Positions 10,337-17,062 of a stretch of DNA of 29,235 nucleotides are shown in pieces; positions within the stretch are counted from its first letter, which is position 1; each line of letters opens with the position of its first letter. Below the pieces are notes generated by a model. The model worked only from the letters and a program-made list of their open reading frames with translations. It did not search any database and was not told where the DNA came from. The stretch spans positions 1-29,235 of the forward strand of contig NZ_CAKTYH010000013.1 of NCBI RefSeq assembly GCF_934632265.1, written 5' to 3'. A program made the translations under genes and the position numbers. Origin of the DNA: an uncultured Senegalimassilia sp. (GTDB taxonomy: Bacteria; Actinomycetota; Coriobacteriia; Coriobacteriales; Eggerthellaceae).

Positions 10337-12358
10337 ATGGGTCGCACTCGCAAGCATACGCGGCGCCGACCGCGGCCCAATCCCAACGGCGTGCTGGTGG
10401 TCCACGCGGGGTCGTTCGGCTTCGTTAGGACGGCCGAAGGGGAGTACTTCATCCCGGAATCGAAGATGGCAGGGGCCTTCGACGGCGACTTGGTGGAAGT
10501 CGCCCCGCTTCCCGCGCGCGGCGACCGGGGCGCCTCGCACGCAGATCGCCCGGCGGCGCGCGTTTTGCGCGTCATCGATCGCGCGCACGATACCGTCATC
10601 GGGCGCTACGAGGTTGCCGAGCCTTTCGGCGTGGTTGTCCCCGAGGATCGCAACATCCCCTACGACATCTTCACCATGCGCGCCGATTCCCCCGATATCC
10701 CTGATGGGGCCCTGGTGCGCGTTCGCATGACGGCGTACCCTTCGCGCCACGAGGCGGCGTGCGGCGTCATCGAGGAAGTTCTGGGCATGGCCGATGAAGC
10801 CACCGTCTCCGTCGAGTCCATCATCGCTCGCGCCAAGCTTGAGACGGTGTTCTCGGAAGGCGCCCTGGCGCAAGCGGAAGCGGCCGTCCTCGATGAGGTG
10901 GGCGCCCTTGCGGCAGGATATCGCGACATTCGCGACCGCGTGGTGTTCACCATCGACCCGGCTGATGCCCGGGACTTCGACGACGCTCTTTCCCTTGAGC
11001 CGGCAGAGGACTTCCGCAAGCACGGCGCCGTGTGGCGTCTGGGCGTCCACATCGCCGATGTGTCGCATTACGTGGAATGGAACAGCTCGCTTGACCTTGA
11101 TGCGCGCCGCCGGGCCACCAGCGTTTACTTGGTCGATCGCGTCATCCCCATGCTGCCCGAGCAGCTTTCCAACGGGTTGTGCTCGCTCAATCCCGGCGAA
11201 ACCCGCAGGTGCATGACGTGCGATGTGTACCTTGACGAAGGCTGGAAGCCTGTCGGCTACGACCTGTACCCGGCCCTCATGCGCTCATGCGCCCGTCTTA
11301 CATACGGACAGGTGCTTGATGCGCTGCAAGGTGCGCCGCTCGGCGCTTCCGGCACGCTCGACGGTTTGAACGGCTGCCAGGAAGGGCAGGACATCGATGA
11401 TGCCATCATGCAGCGCGTCCGAAACCTGAGCGAATTCGCCCAGGCGCGCATCGCGCGCAGACAGGCCGCCGGCGGCCTTGATTTCGAGTTCCCCGAGGCT
11501 CGCGTGATTCTCGATGGGTCCGGCAAGCCGTGCGGGGTGGACCTTCGCGTCAAAAACCAGGCTACCAGCTTGGTCGAAGAAGCCATGATCATGGCGAATG
11601 AGGTGGTGGCGGCGCATCTGCACGATCGCGATTTCCCTGCGTTGTACCGAGTGCACGAGAAACCTTCGCCCGACAGCCTTGCCGCATTGGTCCCCGTTCT
11701 CTCAGAGTTCAGCTGGTTCAACCGGATCAACCCCGAGCGTTTCGTGGCCGGCGACGCGCACGCCGTGCAGCAGGTGCTCTCGGAAAGCCAAGGGCGTCTC
11801 GAGGCCAATCTTGTGCAGGCCCTGGTGCTGCGCGCCATGAAGCGCGCGTGCTACAAGCCCGAATGCGAAGGGCATTACGGCTTGGCAAGCGCGGCTTATA
11901 CGCATTTCACCAGCCCCATCCGCCGTTATCCCGACCTTGTGGTGCACCGTATGCTGTGCGCGCAGCTTACGCGACGCCCGCAGCGCATCGAGCAGGAGGT
12001 CGCTGCACTGCCTTGGATCGCAGAGCACTCCTCGGACATGGAGCGCGTTGCCGAGAAGGCGGCCCGCAAGTCGCAGGAGCTCAAGCTTGCCGAGTACATG
12101 GCCCGCTTCACGGGGCAGCGCTTCACGGCGGTGGTTTCCGGGGTTGCCTCGTACGGTATGTACGTGAAGCTCGACAATACCGCCGAGGGCCTGGTCGCAG
12201 CCAGGTATCTGGGCGGCGAGTACTTCGCCCTCGATGCGGCGGGGTGCATGCTGGTGGGTCAGGACAGCGGGCGGGTGTTTCGCCTGGGGCAGCGCGTGGA
12301 CGTGGTCCTTGAGGCCGTCGATGCCCGTGCCGGCCGCCTTGACTTCCGCCTTGCTTGA
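10337..12358 (+). CDS. rnr: RNase R/RNase II family 3'-5' exoribonuclease
   Basis: RNase R digests structured RNA 3' to 5' and clears non-stop mRNAs together with SmpB-tmRNA. The ATG directly follows the TAG of the preceding peptidase gene, so translation is probably coupled. The protein (673 aa, at the short end for RNase R) has a basic N-terminus, cold-shock-like OB folds (about 10-170), the RNB catalytic domain with metal-binding DPADARDFDD (D207, D213, D215, D216) and THFTSPIRRYPDLVVHR, and a C-terminal S1 domain (from about 590, VVSGVASYGMYVKLDN). The C-terminal Lys-rich tail of many RNase R proteins is missing, as the protein ends soon after S1. The stop is TGA, one of only four in the window. 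A strong terminator follows. Confidence 0.95.
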   Translation: MGRTRKHTRRRPRPNPNGVLVVHAGSFGFVRTAEGEYFIPESKMAGAFDGDLVEVAPLPARGDRGASHADRPAARVLRVIDRAHDTVIGRYEVAEPFGVVVPEDRNIPYDIFTMRADSPDIPDGALVRVRMTAYPSRHEAACGVIEEVLGMADEATVSVESIIARAKLETVFSEGALAQAEAAVLDEVGALAAGYRDIRDRVVFTIDPADARDFDDALSLEPAEDFRKHGAVWRLGVHIADVSHYVEWNSSLDLDARRRATSVYLVDRVIPMLPEQLSNGLCSLNPGETRRCMTCDVYLDEGWKPVGYDLYPALMRSCARLTYGQVLDALQGAPLGASGTLDGLNGCQEGQDIDDAIMQRVRNLSEFAQARIARRQAAGGLDFEFPEARVILDGSGKPCGVDLRVKNQATSLVEEAMIMANEVVAAHLHDRDFPALYRVHEKPSPDSLAALVPVLSEFSWFNRINPERFVAGDAHAVQQVLSESQGRLEANLVQALVLRAMKRACYKPECEGHYGLASAAYTHFTSPIRRYPDLVVHRMLCAQLTRRPQRIEQEVAALPWIAEHSSDMERVAEKAARKSQELKLAEYMARFTGQRFTAVVSGVASYGMYVKLDNTAEGLVAARYLGGEYFALDAAGCMLVGQDSGRVFRLGQRVDVVLEAVDARAGRLDFRLA

Positions 12359-12408
12359 ACAAGTTCAAGTCACGGGTCGAAACGCTGCGCAAGTGAACTA
12401 AATATATC

Positions 12409-12445
12409 GCATAGTCCCACGTCACAGGCGTGGGACTATGCTTTT
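12409..12445 (+). terminator. Strong terminator after rnr
   Basis: A perfect 13-bp stem (12409-12421 with 12429-12441) with a 7-nt loop is followed by TTTT. It ends the prfB-rnr gene series about 50 nt after the rnr stop and separates it from the fatty-acid operon. Confidence 0.93.
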
Positions 12446-12463
12446 CAGACCGAAGAAAACGTG

Positions 12464-12477
12464 AACGGGATTCCGTT
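12464..12477. promoter_or_regulatory. Inverted repeat upstream of the fab promoter
   Basis: AACGG-GATT-CCGTT is a perfect 5-bp-arm inverted repeat just upstream of the presumed -35 of the fab operon. It could be a regulator site; it resembles neither the FapR nor the FabT operators as I know them. Short arms make chance plausible. Confidence 0.22.
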
Positions 12478-12481
12478 TGCC

Positions 12482-12509
12482 TTGAAAACCCTACCGCTTG
12501 CACTACCAT
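12482..12509 (+). promoter_or_regulatory. Candidate sigma-70-type promoter of the fab operon
   Basis: TTGAAA (12482-12487) and TACCAT (12504-12509) are separated by 16 bp, giving a start near 12516 and a leader of about 60 nt. It lies between the rnr terminator and fabK, where the operon promoter is expected. Confidence 0.5.
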
Positions 12510-12527
12510 TTTCAGGTACGCGATTCC

Positions 12528-12541
12528 CGCCTTTTAAGGCG
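12528..12541. promoter_or_regulatory. Palindrome in the fab operon leader
   Basis: CGCCTT-TT-AAGGCG has perfect 6-bp arms at about +12 to +25 of the presumed transcript. It may be an operator or a weak RNA stem (the loop would be very tight, so a DNA site is more likely). Confidence 0.27.
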
Positions 12542-12578
12542 TGTTCGAAGTTGTATCTCGTGAATAGGATCTATGCAT

Positions 12579-13541
12579 ATGAATACCCGCATCACCGAGC
12601 TTTTGGGCATTGAAGCGCCCATCATTCAAGGCGCCATGGCGCGTATCGCCGACGCAAGCTTGGCCGGCGCCGTAAGCGCGGCCGGCGGCTTGGGCATCAT
12701 CGCCTGCGGCGGCGCCCCGCTTGAATGGGTCGAGCAGCAGGTTGCGGCCGCTCGCAAGATCACCGACAAGCCCATCGGCGCCAACGTCATGCTCATGGAC
12801 CCCAACGCCGCCGAGCTTGCCCGTCTGCTTGTGGACCTGAAGATCGACGTCATCACCACTGGCGCCGGCAGCCCCGCCAACTACATGGAAATGTGGAAGG
12901 AAGCCGGGATCAAGGTCGTCCCCGTCGTCGCCACCACTGCGCTCGCCAAGCGCATGGAGCGCCTGGGCGCCGACGCCGTCGTGGCCGAGGGCACAGAAAG
13001 CGGCGGGCATGTGGGTGAGCTCGCCACCATGGCTTTGGTCCCGGCGGTATGCGACACCGTGTCCATCCCCGTCATCGCCGCCGGCGGCATCGCCGATGGG
13101 CGCGGTGTGGCTGCAGCGTTTGCGCTTGGCGCCGAGGGCGTGCAGATGGGCACGCGCTTCCTCACCGTCGAGGAGTGCACCGTTGCCGATGCGTATAAAG
13201 AGCGCGTTCTGGCTGCCAAGGACTCCGACACCATCGTCACGGGGCGCGGCAGCGGGCATCCCGTCCGTTGCCTGAAGAACAAGTTCTCCCGCAACGTGCG
13301 CAAGCTGGAGGCAGATCTGACCAAAAACGGCGACGAGCTCGAGGCCATGTACGTGGGCAGCCTGCGTCGCGCCGTCGAGGGCGATGTGGACAACGGCTCC
13401 ATGATGGCAGGCCAGGTTGCCGCCCTTGTGCATGAGCGCAAAACCGCGCAAGAGGTCATCGACGAGCTGATGGCGCAGGCGCAGGCCGTCGGCGCTCGCA
13501 GCCTTCAGCAGGCCGCCGACGCCAACGCGGTGCGCGGGTAG
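12579..13541 (+). CDS. fabK: Enoyl-ACP reductase, FabK type (FMN-dependent)
   Basis: FabK catalyses the last step of each fatty-acid elongation cycle and replaces FabI in many Gram-positives. The sequence follows Streptococcus FabK closely as I remember it: MNTRITELLGIEAPIIQG at the start, AGAVSAAGGLGIIACGGAP, TGAGSP, AEGTESGGHVGELATMALVP, IPVIAAGGIADGRG, and LGAEGVQMGTRF (FMN phosphate site). It also resembles nitronate monooxygenases of the same fold, but the fab operon context decides. The start is ATG 12579 rather than the in-frame ATG 12573: AGGA (12566-12569) is 9 nt from the former and only 3 from the latter. At 320 aa it is of normal length. FabK enzymes are insensitive to triclosan in studied species. 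Stop TAG. Confidence 0.93.
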   Translation: MNTRITELLGIEAPIIQGAMARIADASLAGAVSAAGGLGIIACGGAPLEWVEQQVAAARKITDKPIGANVMLMDPNAAELARLLVDLKIDVITTGAGSPANYMEMWKEAGIKVVPVVATTALAKRMERLGADAVVAEGTESGGHVGELATMALVPAVCDTVSIPVIAAGGIADGRGVAAAFALGAEGVQMGTRFLTVEECTVADAYKERVLAAKDSDTIVTGRGSGHPVRCLKNKFSRNVRKLEADLTKNGDELEAMYVGSLRRAVEGDVDNGSMMAGQVAALVHERKTAQEVIDELMAQAQAVGARSLQQAADANAVRG

Positions 13542-13550
13542 GGGGCGGCT

Positions 13551-14483
13551 ATGAACCCGGTATTCATGTTCTCGGGCCAAGGCGCCCAAAAGCCCGGCAT
13601 GGGCGAGAGCCTGTTCGATGTTCCCGAGGTTAAGACGGTGCTCGATTGCGCTTCCGACGCGCTGGGCTACGACGTGGCGGATCTTATGGTCAACGCCTCC
13701 GCTGAAAAGCTCAACGACACCCGGTATGCGCAGCCGGCAACCTGCGCGCTGTCCGTGGGCATCGCGTCTGCCCTGCAGGCGCGCGGCGTGCAGCCCCGGG
13801 CCGTGCTCGGATTCTCGTTGGGGCAGGTCAGCGCCCTGGCAGTATCCGGTATGCTCACCTACGAGGAAACGTTTTCCTTCGTGGCCGTGCGCGCCCGCCT
13901 TATGGCGCAGGCCGCTGCCGAGCGGCCGGGCGTGATGAGCGCGCTGCTCAAGGCCGACGCCGAATCGGTCGCGCAGCTGTGCGAGGAATGCGCGCAGGGC
14001 CAGGTGCTCGTTCCTGCGAACTTCAATTGCCCGGGGCAGATCGTCATCTCGGGAGAGCCGGCCGCCGTCGAGCGGGCCGAATTCGCTTGGGAGGCGGCGG
14101 GCAAGCGGTACGCGCGCCTGGCAACCTCTGGCGCGTTCCATAGCCCGCTGATGCAGTCGGCCGCCGACGAGCTGGACGCGTATCTGGCGAAGGTCGAATT
14201 CAAGCAGCCGCAGGTCCCGCTTATCTGCAACACCGATGCGCAGCCGCTGTCCGCTGAGACGGCGCGCCGCCATCTGGTCGACCATCTGACCCATCCGGTG
14301 CGCTTCGAGCAAAGCGTGCAGGCCCTCGCCGATCAGGGCGTTTCCGTGTTCGCCGAGGTCGGCTTCGGCGGGGTGCTGTCGAACCTGGTCAAACGCATCG
14401 ACCGCAAGGCGGCCCGCCCCTGCATCCAGGATGCGGCATCCTTCGATGCCTTCGTTTCCGAATACGCTGAGGACAAGGAATAG
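13551..14483 (+). CDS. fabD: Malonyl-CoA:ACP transacylase
   Basis: FabD loads malonyl groups from malonyl-CoA onto acyl carrier protein. Features of the 310-aa protein: FSGQGAQKPGMG (7-18), the nucleophile S89, R114 for the carboxylate, and H197 in SGAFHSPLM completing the Ser-His pair. The nucleophile elbow reads GFSLGQ where almost all family members have GHSLGE: the His before the Ser and the Glu after it are replaced. The rest of the fold is intact and the gene sits inside a full fab operon, so activity is likely. A purine-rich GGGGGCGG precedes ATG 13551, 9 bp after fabK. Stop TAG. The ACP gene it would act on is not in this operon. Confidence 0.93.
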   Translation: MNPVFMFSGQGAQKPGMGESLFDVPEVKTVLDCASDALGYDVADLMVNASAEKLNDTRYAQPATCALSVGIASALQARGVQPRAVLGFSLGQVSALAVSGMLTYEETFSFVAVRARLMAQAAAERPGVMSALLKADAESVAQLCEECAQGQVLVPANFNCPGQIVISGEPAAVERAEFAWEAAGKRYARLATSGAFHSPLMQSAADELDAYLAKVEFKQPQVPLICNTDAQPLSAETARRHLVDHLTHPVRFEQSVQALADQGVSVFAEVGFGGVLSNLVKRIDRKAARPCIQDAASFDAFVSEYAEDKE

Positions 14484-14486
14484 CAC

Positions 14487-15251
14487 ATGAGCGAATCCCA
14501 AGACACCATCCGCCGCGCGGCGCTTGTCACCGGCAGCTCGCGCGGCATCGGCCTTGCCGTTGCCGAGCAGCTGGCGGCTTCCGGCTTCAACGTGGCCCTG
14601 AACTGCTCCGGCGAGGCGGGCCTTCCCGCGCTGCGCGAGCAGGCTGGCCGCATCGCTTCCGAGCACGGCGTGCAGGTTGAGGCCATCGCGGCAAGCGTGG
14701 CCGACGAGGCTGAGGCGAACGCCTTGGTCGAGCAGGCGCACGAGGCTTTCGGTCGTTTGGATGCCGTGGTCAACAACGCCGGCATCACGCGCGACGGCCT
14801 TATGGTGCGCATGAAAGACGACGACTTCGATCGCGTCATCGACGTGAACCTGAAGGGCACGTTCCACATTTGCCGCGCCGCCGGCAAGATCATGATGAAG
14901 CAGCGCTACGGGCGCATCGTGAACATGTCGAGCATCTCGGGCGTCGGCGGCAACGCCGGCCAGGCGAATTACGCGGCGTCGAAGGCCGGCGTCATAGGCT
15001 TGACGAAGACCATCGCCCGCGAGCTTGCCGCCCGCGGGGTCACGGCGAACGCCGTCGCCCCCGGCTTCATCTCCACCGACATGACCGACGCGCTGTCCGA
15101 GAAGCAGCGCGAGGCCATCGGCGAGCAGATCCCCATGAAGCGCTTCGGCACGGTGGACGACGTCGCCCATCTGGTGGGCTTTTTGGCAAGCGAGGAATCC
15201 GGCTACATTACCGGGCAGGTCATCTGCATCGATGGAGGTTTGGCACTATGA
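14487..15251 (+). CDS. fabG: 3-oxoacyl-ACP reductase
   Basis: FabG reduces 3-oxoacyl-ACP to (R)-3-hydroxyacyl-ACP with NADPH. It is a classical short-chain dehydrogenase of 254 aa: the cofactor loop TGSSRGIG (15-22), NNAG (96-99), and the catalytic N121, S149, Y162 and K166, the last two in NYAASKAG. The C-terminal SGYITGQVICIDGG is typical of FabG. It starts 3 bp after fabD with AAGGA within the fabD end. Its TGA stop overlaps the ATG of fabF (ATGA), which gives tight coupling and explains the use of TGA here. Confidence 0.96.
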   Translation: MSESQDTIRRAALVTGSSRGIGLAVAEQLAASGFNVALNCSGEAGLPALREQAGRIASEHGVQVEAIAASVADEAEANALVEQAHEAFGRLDAVVNNAGITRDGLMVRMKDDDFDRVIDVNLKGTFHICRAAGKIMMKQRYGRIVNMSSISGVGGNAGQANYAASKAGVIGLTKTIARELAARGVTANAVAPGFISTDMTDALSEKQREAIGEQIPMKRFGTVDDVAHLVGFLASEESGYITGQVICIDGGLAL

Positions 15252-16528
15252 GTCAGGTAATCGATACGTCCGCAACGCGCCGTCCCGACGGAACCCACCG
15301 CGTGGTCATCACCGGCATGGGCGCGGTCACGCCTGCAGGCGTGGGCGTGGATGCGCTGTGGGATGCCGTGATGGGCAAGCGTTGCTGCATTGATGCCATT
15401 TCGCATTTCGATCACGAAGGGTTCGATGTGCATGTGGCGGGCGAGGTGCGCGATTTCGACCCCACCGAGCACGGGCTGTCAAAGAAGGAGGCGCGCCGCT
15501 TCGAGCGCTTCGTCCAGTATGCCATCGTGGCCGCCGACGAGGCCATGGCCCAGTCCGGCATCAATATGGAGCAGGAGGATCCCACGCGCGCGGCCGTCAT
15601 CTTCGGTGCGGGCATCGGCGGCATCGACGAGCTGGAGAACGGCTTCTACACGCTGCACGATAAGGGCCCCAAGCGCGTGAGTCCGCTGTTCGTTCCCACT
15701 ATGATCGGCAATATCGCGGCCGGCCATCTTGCCATCCGCTACGGCATGCGCGGCGAATGCATCGACGTGACCACCGCTTGCGCCACGGGCGCCCACAACA
15801 TCGGCGCCGCCGTGCGCTCCATCCGCCACGGCTACGCCGATATGGCGCTTGCGGGCGGCTCGGAGGAGTCGGTCAACCCCATCTGCATCGCCGGTTTCTC
15901 CAACTTGGGCGCGCTTGCCAAGGTCGACGATCCCACGCAGGCCTCGCTGCCCTTCGATGAGCGTCGCTGCGGCTTCGTGGCGGGCGAAGGCGCCGGTGCT
16001 GTGGTGCTCGAGTCCCTCGAACATGCCCTGGCGCGCGGTGCGAAGCCCCTGGCCGAGATCACCGGCTTCGGCTCCACGGGCGATGCCTACCATATGACCG
16101 CCCCCGAGCCTTCGGGCGAGGGCATCCAGCGCGCTATGCGTCAGGCGCTCTCCGAAGGCGGCTTCACGCCCGCCGACCTGGGCCACGTCAACGCTCATGG
16201 CACGGCCACGCCGGCCAACGATTCCACCGAGTCGCATGCGCTGCTTGCGCTGTGCGGCGATCAGGCGGGTCGTGAGGTGCCGGTGGTGTCCGTGAAGGGC
16301 ACGACGGGCCACACGCTCGGTGCCGCCGGCGCGGTCGAGGCCATCGTCACGGCGCTTTCAGTCGCCAACGAGTGCGTGCCGCCTACCACCGGTTTCGCGC
16401 AGCCCGACCCCGATTGCCCCGTCAATGTGCTCACCGAGGCGAAGACGGGCTATCCGCAGAAGGTCGCGCTGTCCAACTCGCTCGGCTTCGGCGGCCACAA
16501 CGCCGTGCTCGCCATCTCGCCCTGCTAA
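15248..16528 (+). CDS. fabF: Beta-ketoacyl-ACP synthase II
   Basis: FabF condenses malonyl-ACP with the growing acyl-ACP. The thiolase-fold protein (426 aa) shows the Cys-His-His set: C178 in TTACATGAH, H317 in NAHGTATPAND, H355 in GTTGHTLGAAG, with K350 nearby. The start is ATG 15248, overlapping the fabG stop and preceded by GGAGG (15234-15238). The same frame is open upstream to 14870 but that part is antisense-type shadow of fabG with no family similarity. Residues 1-16 are a short extra lead before VVITGMGAVTP. No FabH-type synthase for initiation is present in this operon, so initiation must rely on a gene elsewhere or on another route. Stop TAA. Confidence 0.96.
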   Translation: MSQVIDTSATRRPDGTHRVVITGMGAVTPAGVGVDALWDAVMGKRCCIDAISHFDHEGFDVHVAGEVRDFDPTEHGLSKKEARRFERFVQYAIVAADEAMAQSGINMEQEDPTRAAVIFGAGIGGIDELENGFYTLHDKGPKRVSPLFVPTMIGNIAAGHLAIRYGMRGECIDVTTACATGAHNIGAAVRSIRHGYADMALAGGSEESVNPICIAGFSNLGALAKVDDPTQASLPFDERRCGFVAGEGAGAVVLESLEHALARGAKPLAEITGFGSTGDAYHMTAPEPSGEGIQRAMRQALSEGGFTPADLGHVNAHGTATPANDSTESHALLALCGDQAGREVPVVSVKGTTGHTLGAAGAVEAIVTALSVANECVPPTTGFAQPDPDCPVNVLTEAKTGYPQKVALSNSLGFGGHNAVLAISPC

Positions 16529-16558
16529 GGCGCGGCGACGCAACCCCTCCCGTTCCGT

Positions 16559-16574
16559 GGGCGCTCCGGCGCCC
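16559..16574 (+). other. Hairpin between fabF and fabZ
   Basis: GGGCGC-TCCG-GCGCCC forms a perfect 6-bp stem with a TCCG tetraloop, followed by CTTT. It lies in the 64-bp gap between fabF and fabZ, the position of accB in the classical Firmicutes fab operon order. It could be a partial terminator or an mRNA stability element. Confidence 0.35.
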
Positions 16575-16592
16575 CTTTCGAAGGACCTAGCC

Positions 16593-17042
16593 ATGGAAAC
16601 CATCCAATACCCCTGCGGCCGTGACGTCATCGAGCGCGTGCTGCCGCACCGCGACCCGTTCGTGTGGGTCAGCCGCGTGCTTGCATGCGAACCCGGGTGC
16701 AGCATCACCGCCGAGCTCGACGTCGATCCCGAGTTGCCCCTGTTCGCCGGCCATTTCCCCGGGCATCCGGTGTTGCCGGGCGTCATCATCATGGAGGCGC
16801 TTGCGCAAACCGCTTCGTTTTGCGCGCTCGTCGGCCGTGACGAGCCGGGCGTGCTCGGCTTTTTCGCCGGCATCGACAAGGCGAAGTTCCGCCATCAGGT
16901 GCAGCCCGGCGACGTGCTCACGCTGAAGGCGGACATCGTGAAGAACTCCTCGCGCATGGTCGTCGCCGAGGTTCAGGCGCTCGTCGGCGATCAGGTGGCG
17001 GCCACGGCCACGCAGAAATACGTCATGGCCAAGGGCGCGTAG
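16593..17042 (+). CDS. fabZ: 3-hydroxyacyl-ACP dehydratase
   Basis: FabZ removes water from 3-hydroxyacyl-ACP to give the trans-2-enoyl-ACP. The hot-dog fold protein (149 aa) carries the catalytic H54 in [13 protein letters not shown] and E68 in [25 protein letters not shown] near the N-terminus is typical for FabZ. The start is ATG 16593, with AAGGA (16581-16585) 7 nt upstream; the frame is open further upstream but that overlaps fabF and has no similarity to the family. A FabA-type isomerase is less likely given the motif and operon. Stop TAG. The accDA gene begins 21 bp later. Confidence 0.95.
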   Translation: METIQYPCGRDVIERVLPHRDPFVWVSRVLACEPGCSITAELDVDPELPLFAGHFPGHPVLPGVIIMEALAQTASFCALVGRDEPGVLGFFAGIDKAKFRHQVQPGDVLTLKADIVKNSSRMVVAEVQALVGDQVAATATQKYVMAKGA

Positions 17043-17062
17043 GGGTTTTCGAAGGGTTTGAC

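Noticed and set aside
12534..15170. An 878-codon minus-strand frame over fabK-fabD-fabG
   Set aside because: Antisense shadow of three certain genes, with the same compositional cause and no recognisable domain.
14870..15247. 126-codon in-frame extension of fabF into fabG
   Set aside because: The ATG at 15248 has GGAGG and overlaps the fabG stop; the upstream part is an Arg/His-rich shadow of fabG with no similarity to FabF.
16320..16592. In-frame extension of fabZ into fabF
   Set aside because: The ATG at 16593 has AAGGA at good spacing and gives a normal 149-aa FabZ; the upstream part is a shadow of fabF.
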